Of a stretch of 64,000 nt of DNA, positions 5,574 to 12,363 are shown piece by piece. The notes under the pieces were generated by a model. It saw only the letters and a list, made by a program, of their open reading frames with translations. It ran no database searches and was not told the origin of the DNA. The DNA comes from Patescibacterium sp964487795 (GTDB lineage: Bacteria > Patescibacteriota > Patescibacteriia > Patescibacteriales > Patescibacteriaceae): the NCBI GenBank assembly GCA_964487795.1, contig CAZASI010000002.1, forward strand, positions 124,001-188,000. Direction: 5' to 3'. The position numbers and the translations under genes are program-made. Every line of letters begins with the position of its first letter. The stretch's first letter is position 1.

Positions 5574-7700
5574 ATGAAGAAATATCTATTATTATCGGTG
5601 TTTTTTGTTCTAAGTTGTTTTGTTTTTGTAGTACCGGCTAAAGCTGATGAGCCACTTGTTGATACTACGGCGCCTGTAATTGCTTTAGTTGGATCAAGCC
5701 CTGTTAATCTAACACTTGGCGATGTATATACAGATGCAGGCGCAACAGCAACGGATGAAACCGATGGAGATATCAGCGCTAACATCGTGGTGAATAATCT
5801 TGTTGATACGGCGACTGCGGGAACTTATACGGTTAGGTATAATGTGAGTGATACAGCGGGCAATGCAGCGCTTGAAAAAATTCGTACCGTAGTTGTCAGT
5901 GAGCCGGCGCAAGAAACATTTATTATCCGAAACGGAGAAACGCTTGTTTGGCAGGGAACTGTTACTTTGCCGGCAGCCGGGACTGTTTCTATTCCTGATT
6001 CAAATAATATTTCACATACGATTGACGCGCGCAGCGTTTTGGCGCTTTTATATTCAATCGATCAAAATAGCGAGGCGTTCTCGATTTCAAATCTTCAGTA
6101 TTTTGATTCCTATAATTCGTTTTACATAAAATGTATTACTCCGGCCGGCGGAAGCGAATTATGTGATAATTGGCAGTTTGCCGTAGGCAACCAAACGCCT
6201 TCTTTAAGTATCGACGCAACAATTGTGAATTCATCGCAGACTATCGGAATATATTTTGGAATTTCGCATTCAATTAGTGTAAATGCCGAAGAAGTTATTG
6301 CTGGCACAGCGTTTGACGCTAATGCTTTAAAGTATAATTACCTCAACAATTCCTGGGGACCGCTGACTAATGTGTCAATTGGTGTCACTGTTCCTAATCC
6401 CGCTGATCCGTGGAACCCGACCGTTATCGCGACTTATCCGGTTGATTCGAATGGACACGTGAGTATTACAATCATGAATGCAGGAGAGTATACGGTCGGC
6501 GTTGTAGAAGATTATTATTACCCATCGTTTATTGTTAAAGTGCTGCAATTATCAAAAGGCAAAATAACAGAAGAAACAAAGGTAGACGAACAAGAAAAAT
6601 TTGATCTTGAAAAGGCTCTGGCATTTTTAAAAGAAAATCAATCAAGTGACGGTTCTTTTGGATCGGAGCTCTACACTGATTGGGTGGCAATTGCGTACGC
6701 AGCTGCGGATTATAAGAATGATTCGAATGATTTATTACTACAATTTTTGAAAAAAAGATCAAAACTATCTACTAATTTAACAGACAATGAGCGCCGGGCT
6801 ATGGCTTTATTGGCTTTAGGACAAAATCCATATTCATTTGAAAACATAAATTATATTGAAGCAATAATAAAACAATTTGACGGTACTCAGTTCGGGGACG
6901 CCGCCTTAGTGAATGACGATATATTTGCACTGTTCCCGTTATTAAGTGCAGGTTATCTTTTAAGCGACGAGATTATTGCGAAAGATATTACTTTTATTAT
7001 CGGTAAGCAACGCAGCGACGGATCATGGGAGGGGAGCGTTGATCTAACTGCGGCTGCAATTCAAGCGTTGGGTAGCGTTAACTCGACCGATTTAATCAAA
7101 GCTTCTATAGATAAAGCTGCGCAGTATCTTAAAGATAAGCAAGAAGACACAGGTGGATTTGGTTCAATCTATACAAGTGCATGGACAATCCAAGCAATGA
7201 AAAGTCTCGAATTCAATTGGACTAAAAACAATACAAGTACTGATTTATATTTAGCAAAACAACAAACAGAAGATGGCGCAGCGTTGATTAATTCAGAAAC
7301 AAAACAGAATAGAGTATGGGCGACCAGCTACGCGATTCCGGCGGCCTTAGGAAAAGATTGGATGAGTATTCTAAAACCCGTAGCTAAACAAATTTTTATA
7401 GAAAAGGAAATCATCACAACTTTGCCTTATGTTAATGAATTGAAGACTGAGGCTGAGCCAGCTGTGATTGATCAAGTCTTAGAAGAAGAAGTGAGTATCG
7501 GGCAACGTTTTATCGCCGATGTTGGAGCTCAGGGTATTGAGGAAGATTCCAAAATTCAAAATGATATCAAGGAAGGAGAGAATCTAACACCAACTCCTTC
7601 GGAATTCACTGAAGAAACAACTAATAAACAAATGCCGGCAACTGCAGGACTGGTCGTTTTACTCCTAATTGGCGTCACCTTGTGGTTTCGTTTCGTATGA
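5574..7700 (+). CDS. Surface-anchored transcobalamin-like protein: Ig-like, DUF4430-like and prenyltransferase-type alpha barrel
   Basis: A 708-residue exported protein. Order seen: signal peptide (1-24, ending PAKA); DUF5011/HYR-type Ig-like domain (about 32-110, with AGTYTVRYNVSDTAGN); a DUF4430-like beta domain (about 116-235, with SVLALLYSID and DNWQFAVGNQTP); a further beta domain (about 236-325); then a helical barrel (about 345-610). The barrel has prenyltransferase/squalene-cyclase-type repeats such as ALAFLKENQSSDGSFGSELY, GKQRSDGSWEGSVDLTAAAI and YLKDKQEDTGGFGSIYTSA. A Glu/Thr-rich linker and a C-terminal membrane helix (about 688-706) with a short basic tail complete it. Alpha/alpha barrel plus DUF4430 is the architecture of transcobalamin and intrinsic factor, and the operon is under a cobalamin riboswitch. 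Inferred: it captures B12 at the cell surface. No ABC or ECF transporter gene is nearby. Confidence 0.75.
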   Translation: MKKYLLLSVFFVLSCFVFVVPAKADEPLVDTTAPVIALVGSSPVNLTLGDVYTDAGATATDETDGDISANIVVNNLVDTATAGTYTVRYNVSDTAGNAALEKIRTVVVSEPAQETFIIRNGETLVWQGTVTLPAAGTVSIPDSNNISHTIDARSVLALLYSIDQNSEAFSISNLQYFDSYNSFYIKCITPAGGSELCDNWQFAVGNQTPSLSIDATIVNSSQTIGIYFGISHSISVNAEEVIAGTAFDANALKYNYLNNSWGPLTNVSIGVTVPNPADPWNPTVIATYPVDSNGHVSITIMNAGEYTVGVVEDYYYPSFIVKVLQLSKGKITEETKVDEQEKFDLEKALAFLKENQSSDGSFGSELYTDWVAIAYAAADYKNDSNDLLLQFLKKRSKLSTNLTDNERRAMALLALGQNPYSFENINYIEAIIKQFDGTQFGDAALVNDDIFALFPLLSAGYLLSDEIIAKDITFIIGKQRSDGSWEGSVDLTAAAIQALGSVNSTDLIKASIDKAAQYLKDKQEDTGGFGSIYTSAWTIQAMKSLEFNWTKNNTSTDLYLAKQQTEDGAALINSETKQNRVWATSYAIPAALGKDWMSILKPVAKQIFIEKEIITTLPYVNELKTEAEPAVIDQVLEEEVSIGQRFIADVGAQGIEEDSKIQNDIKEGENLTPTPSEFTEETTNKQMPATAGLVVLLLIGVTLWFRFV

Positions 7701-7706
7701 TACAAT
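7701..7706 (+). promoter_or_regulatory. -10 box giving a leaderless greA transcript
   Basis: TACAAT at 7701-7706 ends 7 bases before the greA ATG (7713), so the predicted transcription start coincides with the start codon. A poor -35 (TTGTGG, 7680-7685) lies 15 bases upstream. Confidence 0.4.
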
Positions 7707-7712
7707 GAATAC

Positions 7713-8210
7713 ATGAGAGTACTAAACCGTAAAGGCGATTTTATCCCTGCTAAAGCAGATCCGCATTTAACGCAGGATAAATACGACGAACTGGTTGCAA
7801 AATTGGAACACTTGAAGAAAGTGGCCCGTCTTCGTTTAATGAAAGAGGTTGCGAAAGAAGCTGAAAACGGAGATTTTTCCGAAAATGCTTCATATCAGAT
7901 TGCCAAAGGTAAATTGCGTGGAGTTAATGAGGGCATCTTACATCTTGAGGAACATTTAAAAAAAGCTATTATTATCAAGACTGATTCAAACAAAAGTGTT
8001 GTAGGACTCGGTTCGCGGGTAACTATCAAAACCGACGATGAAGAAAAGACCTATTTAATTTTAGGATCTTCTGAAGTTGATTTGAAAAAAAATATTATTT
8101 CACACAATTCACCCTTGGGGCTGGCTTTACTTGGCCGACGAAAAGGGGAGATGATTGAGCTTAAAAAACAAGCACAAATTCGACGTTATACTATCACGAA
8201 TATTCAATAA
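7713..8210 (+). CDS. greA: Transcription elongation factor GreA
   Basis: A 165-residue protein of usual Gre length. The N-terminal coiled coil carries the tip motif NGDFSENASYQ with the acidic residues Asp54 and Glu57 that coordinate the second Mg2+ in the RNA polymerase active site. The C-terminal FKBP-like domain has VGLGSRVTIKTDDEE and SPLGLALLGRRKGEMIEL. GreA rescues backtracked RNA polymerase by stimulating transcript cleavage. The gene lies between the B12 operon and holB and is read from its own putative promoter. Confidence 0.95.
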   Translation: MRVLNRKGDFIPAKADPHLTQDKYDELVAKLEHLKKVARLRLMKEVAKEAENGDFSENASYQIAKGKLRGVNEGILHLEEHLKKAIIIKTDSNKSVVGLGSRVTIKTDDEEKTYLILGSSEVDLKKNIISHNSPLGLALLGRRKGEMIELKKQAQIRRYTITNIQ

Positions 8211-8241
8211 AATTGCTCTGGATTTTGGTGATTTGTTGTGT

Positions 8242-8247
8242 TATACT
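8242..8247 (+). promoter_or_regulatory. -10 box upstream of holB
   Basis: TATACT at 8242-8247, preceded by a TG two bases upstream. It gives a predicted start near 8254 and a leader of about 14 bases to the ATG at 8268. Confidence 0.4.
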
Positions 8248-8267
8248 GCTTCAATAACAATGAAACT

Positions 8268-9251
8268 ATGCCCAAAGAAGCCTGGCCTATAATTGGTAAC
8301 GCAAACGCACTTGATTTTTTCGAGTCGTTACTTGCTGAGGAGAGGCGCAGCCCGGGTTCAATAGGCGGAGTATATTTAGTGTCGGGTCCTGAGAAAGTTG
8401 GTCGTACATCAGCCGTAGAATTTTTTATTAAAAAGTTACTTGGCTCTGATGATCAGCATCCCGGTGAAACGATTGATATGTGGCCGGATATTTTTCGTCT
8501 TCGACGAGAAGAAGATAAAAGAGAAATCGGCGTCGATCAGGCGCGGGATTTTAGCGCACGTCTTTCTTTGAGTTCGTTTACAGATTCATACCGTGTTGGA
8601 ATTATTCATGATGCGCATTTGTTGTCGAATGAAGCGGCCAATGCTTTATTAAAAACACTTGAAGAAACACGTGATCAGGCCATTGTATTTTTAATTGCTC
8701 ATAACGCTGATCAATTGCCTCAAACTGTTGTTTCTCGTTCGCAACACGTCGCTTTTCGCGCCGTGGCTGTTGATGAAATTTATGACTGGTTAATTTCAGT
8801 CCATAGTTTCGATCGACCCTTTGCAAAAAATATAGCGCGCTTGTCAGGCGGACGTCCGGGATTAGCTTTGGATTTAGGAAGGGATAAAGAATTATTAGAA
8901 AAAAATCTGGCTCCGGCACGTGTACTTATTTCTTCATTTAAACAAAAACTTTTTGAACGCTGGAAAGCAGCTTCCGTTCTTTTGTCTAACGACAGCGCTT
9001 CAGCGGCCGATACGGCTGAGGCCATAGTTGATGATTGGCGCTGCGTGGTTCGTGATATAATAATGACGCAGCTAAATCAGCCCGAATATATGCGTTACGC
9101 CTTTCTTGAAGAAGAGATTAGACAAGTTTCACGCGGCTTTGGACTGTCAGAAGCGAGACGACTTGACGAACGTCTGCAGAAATCGGCTGCTTATCTTAAA
9201 TCTAACGTCAGTCCAGCGACTGTTTTAGAAAATATTCTTATTACTCTTTAA
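8268..9251 (+). CDS. holB: DNA polymerase III delta' subunit (HolB)
   Basis: A clamp-loader AAA+ subunit of about 327 residues. Seen: VYLVSGPEKVGRTSAVEF in the Walker A position; the hallmark VGIIHDAHLLSNEAANALLKTLEE, i.e. the D-x-A-H/E-x-L-x-x-x-A-x-N-A-LLKTLEEP region of delta'/gamma; and a sensor-1-like VVSRSQHVAF replacing the usual SRC. Walker A has Arg in place of the essential Lys, which fits a delta' subunit that does not hydrolyse ATP. The ATG at 8268 is chosen because an upstream in-frame ATG at 8238 lies before the TATACT -10 box. It works in the clamp loader with HolA and DnaX, which are not in this window. Confidence 0.88.
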   Translation: MPKEAWPIIGNANALDFFESLLAEERRSPGSIGGVYLVSGPEKVGRTSAVEFFIKKLLGSDDQHPGETIDMWPDIFRLRREEDKREIGVDQARDFSARLSLSSFTDSYRVGIIHDAHLLSNEAANALLKTLEETRDQAIVFLIAHNADQLPQTVVSRSQHVAFRAVAVDEIYDWLISVHSFDRPFAKNIARLSGGRPGLALDLGRDKELLEKNLAPARVLISSFKQKLFERWKAASVLLSNDSASAADTAEAIVDDWRCVVRDIIMTQLNQPEYMRYAFLEEEIRQVSRGFGLSEARRLDERLQKSAAYLKSNVSPATVLENILITL

Positions 9252-9259
9252 TTAGAGAT

Positions 9260-10327
9260 ATGACAATGAAAAAAATTATTTCCTTATCGTTCGTTATTCT
9301 CGCTTCGCTTACTTTGTCAGCGTGTACGATTAATCTTGGTTTTGGTGGAAAATCAACCGGGCCTGACGGGGGAGTATATAAAACCGCTAATCGAGGGGAA
9401 ATTTGGCAGCAAAAAAGCTTAATTCCGACAACGAGCGGCAAGCCTAATGTAATTAATAACCTTGATGCATCGTTTATAGCTTTAGATCCAGGTGATCCAA
9501 AAGCTGCATATTTTGGAACAGTGGAAAATGGAGTTTTTTATAGTTATGATGCGGCCGAGACATGGCAGCCGATTAAAGCGTTGGGTCCGGTGACGGCACA
9601 AGCGTTTGCGGTTGATCCAGCTTCAAAATGCACGCTCTATGCTGCAATTAGCAATAAAGTGATGAAGAGCAGTGATTGTGGCCGAACCTGGCAGCAAGTG
9701 TATTATGATAATGATCTGGAAGTCTTTATACCAACTATTGCCGTTGACGCCTACGATAGTCGTAATGTTTATATCGGAACAACACGTGGGGAAATTATCG
9801 CCTCAAGTGATTACGGAAAAAGCTGGAGAACTTTGCAACGTTTTGACAACGAAGTTCGTAAAATTATATTGGCTCCATTAGACACTCGCATCATCATGGT
9901 GGCAACCAAAGATCAAGGACTTTTCCGTTCAATGGACAAAGGCGCTCATTGGGAAGGCTTGGCTGAGAGACTTAAAGAGTTTGAAAATAGTTCGCGTTTT
10001 CGTGATATAAGTTTTTCGAAGGCTCAAGCCGGCTTTATGATTTATGCGACAAACTACGGTTTGCTTAAAACTATTAATTACGGCGACGATTGGACTGCGC
10101 TAAAATTAATCACTCCGGAAAAAGAAGCGACGATTAACAGCGTGGTGAATGCAGCACAAAACGTTAAAGAAATTTATTATATAACTGATACGACATTTTA
10201 CGGCACGACAGACGGTGGAGAAAATTGGTCTACTAAAAAGCTGCCTTCGACACGAGCCGGACGCATCTTGCTTGAAGACCTTTCTCAAGCTGGTGTGATG
10301 TATCTTGGAGTTCAAGCAACCAATTAA
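9260..10327 (+). CDS. Lipoprotein with BNR/sortilin-type beta-propeller
   Basis: A 355-residue protein with a lipoprotein signal peptide ending LSAC (Cys22), so it is predicted to be lipid-anchored outside the membrane. The rest is a beta-propeller with several Asp-box-like turns: YKTANRGEIW, YSYDAAETW, KSSDCGRTW, ASSDYGKSW, RSMDKGAHW, KTINYGDDW and GTTDGGENW. At least seven such repeats fit a 7-blade propeller of the Ycf48/sortilin/BNR type. No catalytic motif is visible; a binding or assembly role is inferred from the fold. A second start (ATG at 9266) is equally possible. It precedes frr by 4 bp. Confidence 0.82.
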   Translation: MTMKKIISLSFVILASLTLSACTINLGFGGKSTGPDGGVYKTANRGEIWQQKSLIPTTSGKPNVINNLDASFIALDPGDPKAAYFGTVENGVFYSYDAAETWQPIKALGPVTAQAFAVDPASKCTLYAAISNKVMKSSDCGRTWQQVYYDNDLEVFIPTIAVDAYDSRNVYIGTTRGEIIASSDYGKSWRTLQRFDNEVRKIILAPLDTRIIMVATKDQGLFRSMDKGAHWEGLAERLKEFENSSRFRDISFSKAQAGFMIYATNYGLLKTINYGDDWTALKLITPEKEATINSVVNAAQNVKEIYYITDTTFYGTTDGGENWSTKKLPSTRAGRILLEDLSQAGVMYLGVQATN

Positions 10328-10331
10328 TTAT

Positions 10332-10886
10332 ATGAGTACATATTTAGATTCAGCTAAGCCAAAATTTAAGCAAGCTCTTGATTTCTTTGAAAAAGAAGCT
10401 TCGACTTTGCGCACCGGACGAGCAAATCCCAATATGCTTGATGGTATTCAAGTAGAAGCCTATGGCTCAACCATGCCCTTAAACGGCGTAGGAAATATTT
10501 CTATTAGCGACGGACGCAGTATTGTTATCGCGCCCTGGGATAAAACAGTCCTTAAAGAAATAGAAAAAGCGATTGTGACAGCTGACTTAGGAGTAGGCGT
10601 TGTCAACGAGGGAGACAAGATTCGTTTAACTGTCCCTGCTTTGACTGAAGAAAATCGCAAAGAACTAGTTAAAAAATTAAATGTTAAAATGGAAGATGCG
10701 CGCATCGTTGTGCGTCAGCTTCGCGATGATATTAAGCAAGAAATCGAAAAAGCCTTTGAAGACAAAGAAATCGCTGAAGATGATAAATTCAGATTTGTTA
10801 AAGAACTTGATGACGCGGTTGGTGCATGTAATGATGAATTGAAAGCAGCGCGTGATCACAAAGAAAAAGAAATAATGACCGTCTAA
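10332..10886 (+). CDS. frr: Ribosome recycling factor
   Basis: A 184-residue protein. The motif LRTGRANPNMLDGIQVEAYGS and the downstream LTEENRKELVKKLNVKMEDARIVVRQLRDD are the classic RRF signatures of the long three-helix bundle and domain II hinge. RRF acts with EF-G to split the post-termination ribosome. The ATG at 10332 is chosen because it gives the standard N-terminus; an upstream in-frame ATG at 10305 lies inside the preceding gene. It is followed 1 bp later by rseP. Confidence 0.97.
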   Translation: MSTYLDSAKPKFKQALDFFEKEASTLRTGRANPNMLDGIQVEAYGSTMPLNGVGNISISDGRSIVIAPWDKTVLKEIEKAIVTADLGVGVVNEGDKIRLTVPALTEENRKELVKKLNVKMEDARIVVRQLRDDIKQEIEKAFEDKEIAEDDKFRFVKELDDAVGACNDELKAARDHKEKEIMTV

Positions 10887-10887
10887 T

Positions 10888-12021
10888 ATGATACTAACTG
10901 CAATTATCTTTTTTGTATTACTCAGTATTTTGGTTTTAGTTCATGAATTTGGCCATTTCATTACTGCTCGTAAATTCGGCGTTGGCGCCGAAGAGTTTGG
11001 TTTAGGTTTTCCTCCGCGTCTCTTTGGTTGGTATAGAAATACTGCGGGGAAAGGAATCTTTTTTTGGGGAAATAGAGAAGTGACCGACGCGCGTGACACG
11101 GTTTATTCTTTTAATTTAATTCCAATTGGAGGTTTTGTTCGTATTAAAGGAGAGAATGGTGATGATAAAGCGGATCAGAGCAGCTTTGCAACAAAGTCAA
11201 TTGCCAAGCGTACCTTGATTTTGTCTGCGGGTGTAATTATGAATGTAGTTTTGGCGGCCGTTATTATTATTACCGGTTTGATTGCCGGTTTACCTCAGAC
11301 TTTGGAAGGAGCGCAATTTCCAAAAGGCGTGACGGTTGAAGATCGTCGTATTCAGATTTTAACTGTTTTGCCTGATTCACCGGCTGAAATTGCCGAATTA
11401 AAAAGCGGCGATACGATCAATGCGATTGATGGACAATATTTTGCTAACTACAAGGAATTGCAAGATTATGTAAAAGACAAGGCAGGTAAAACTTTGAAAT
11501 ATGAAATTATTCGCGGGAAAGAAACTATCGTTAAAGAGATAGTCCCAAAAACCCTAGAAGGAACGGATCGCGCCGGCGTTGGTGTTTCTATTGCTGAGAC
11601 CGGTATTGTTCGTTATCCCTGGTATAAGGCGATTCCCGAGGGAATCAAACTGACGGGAATACTGTTATGGACAATTATTGTCGGACTCGCAACGGTTATT
11701 GGAACGCTCTTTAAGGGTGGCAGTGTTTCCGGCGACGTTGTCGGACCGGTGGGAATCGCCGCATTAACCGGTCAAATGGCGGATATGGGCTTTGCCTATC
11801 TCGCGCAGTTTGCTGCAATTCTCTCGCTTCACTTAGCCGTCATTAATTTTGTGCCATTTCCGGCTTTGGACGGAGGACGCGTTTTGTTTTTATTGATTGA
11901 AAAATTTAAAGGTTCGCCGGTTAGACAGAAAACTGAAGCGATTATCCATAATCTTGGTTTTATTTTGTTGATCGGATTGATTATAATCGTAACCTTCAAA
12001 GATATTATTAAATTATTCTAA
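10888..12021 (+). CDS. rseP: Site-2 intramembrane zinc metalloprotease RseP (M50)
   Basis: A 377-residue protein. HEFGH at residues 19-23 in the first transmembrane helix is the HExxH zinc site. Asn320-x2-P-x-P-x-LDGG gives the second motif with Asp328 as third ligand. A single PDZ domain (about 155-225) sits between them, around ILTVLPDSPAEIAELKSGDTI. There are four or so membrane helices. RseP-type proteases clear signal peptides or release membrane-bound regulators; the substrate here is unknown. It sits between frr and hpf in a close-packed run leading to secA. Confidence 0.95.
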   Translation: MILTAIIFFVLLSILVLVHEFGHFITARKFGVGAEEFGLGFPPRLFGWYRNTAGKGIFFWGNREVTDARDTVYSFNLIPIGGFVRIKGENGDDKADQSSFATKSIAKRTLILSAGVIMNVVLAAVIIITGLIAGLPQTLEGAQFPKGVTVEDRRIQILTVLPDSPAEIAELKSGDTINAIDGQYFANYKELQDYVKDKAGKTLKYEIIRGKETIVKEIVPKTLEGTDRAGVGVSIAETGIVRYPWYKAIPEGIKLTGILLWTIIVGLATVIGTLFKGGSVSGDVVGPVGIAALTGQMADMGFAYLAQFAAILSLHLAVINFVPFPALDGGRVLFLLIEKFKGSPVRQKTEAIIHNLGFILLIGLIIIVTFKDIIKLF

Positions 12022-12022
12022 T

Positions 12023-12349
12023 ATGAAGTTAAACATCAAGGCTACCAATCTCGAACTAACGCCGGCTATTCAAGAGTATATTGAAACTAAAATGGAAGCC
12101 GTGACGCGCTTTCTTGGCAATCTTGATATTGTTAATTTTGATTTTGAAGTTGAATTAACAACTAAGCATCATAACAAAGGAGAGATTTTTCGTGCCGAAG
12201 CCAATCTTGCCGTCGCCAAAGACTTGCTACGAGTTGAAAAAACTGAAGCGGATTTGTATAAGGCGATTGATAAAGTTAAAGATCACTTAGTTGAACTAAT
12301 CAAAAAACACAAAGATAAGAGGATTGCCAAACGCCGCGAGATAGTATAA
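12023..12349 (+). CDS. hpf: Ribosome hibernation-promoting factor (short form)
   Basis: A 108-residue protein matching the S30AE/RaiA domain. It opens with LNIKATNLELTPAIQEYIETKM, then has HHNKGEIFRAEANL and the C-terminal TEADLYKAIDKVKDHLVELIKKHKDK. It lacks the long-form dimerisation domain. Such factors bind the decoding centre and shut down or dimerise ribosomes in slow growth. In many bacteria hpf lies just before secA, as here (5-15 bp gap). Confidence 0.93.
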   Translation: MKLNIKATNLELTPAIQEYIETKMEAVTRFLGNLDIVNFDFEVELTTKHHNKGEIFRAEANLAVAKDLLRVEKTEADLYKAIDKVKDHLVELIKKHKDKRIAKRREIV

Positions 12350-12363
12350 GATGGGTGGATTAT

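Noticed and set aside
7640..7697. LPXTG-like sortase signal (QMPATAG) at the C-terminus of the transcobalamin-like protein
   Set aside because: The motif lacks the LPxT core and the tail after the hydrophobic helix is only a few residues; a plain C-terminal membrane anchor fits better.
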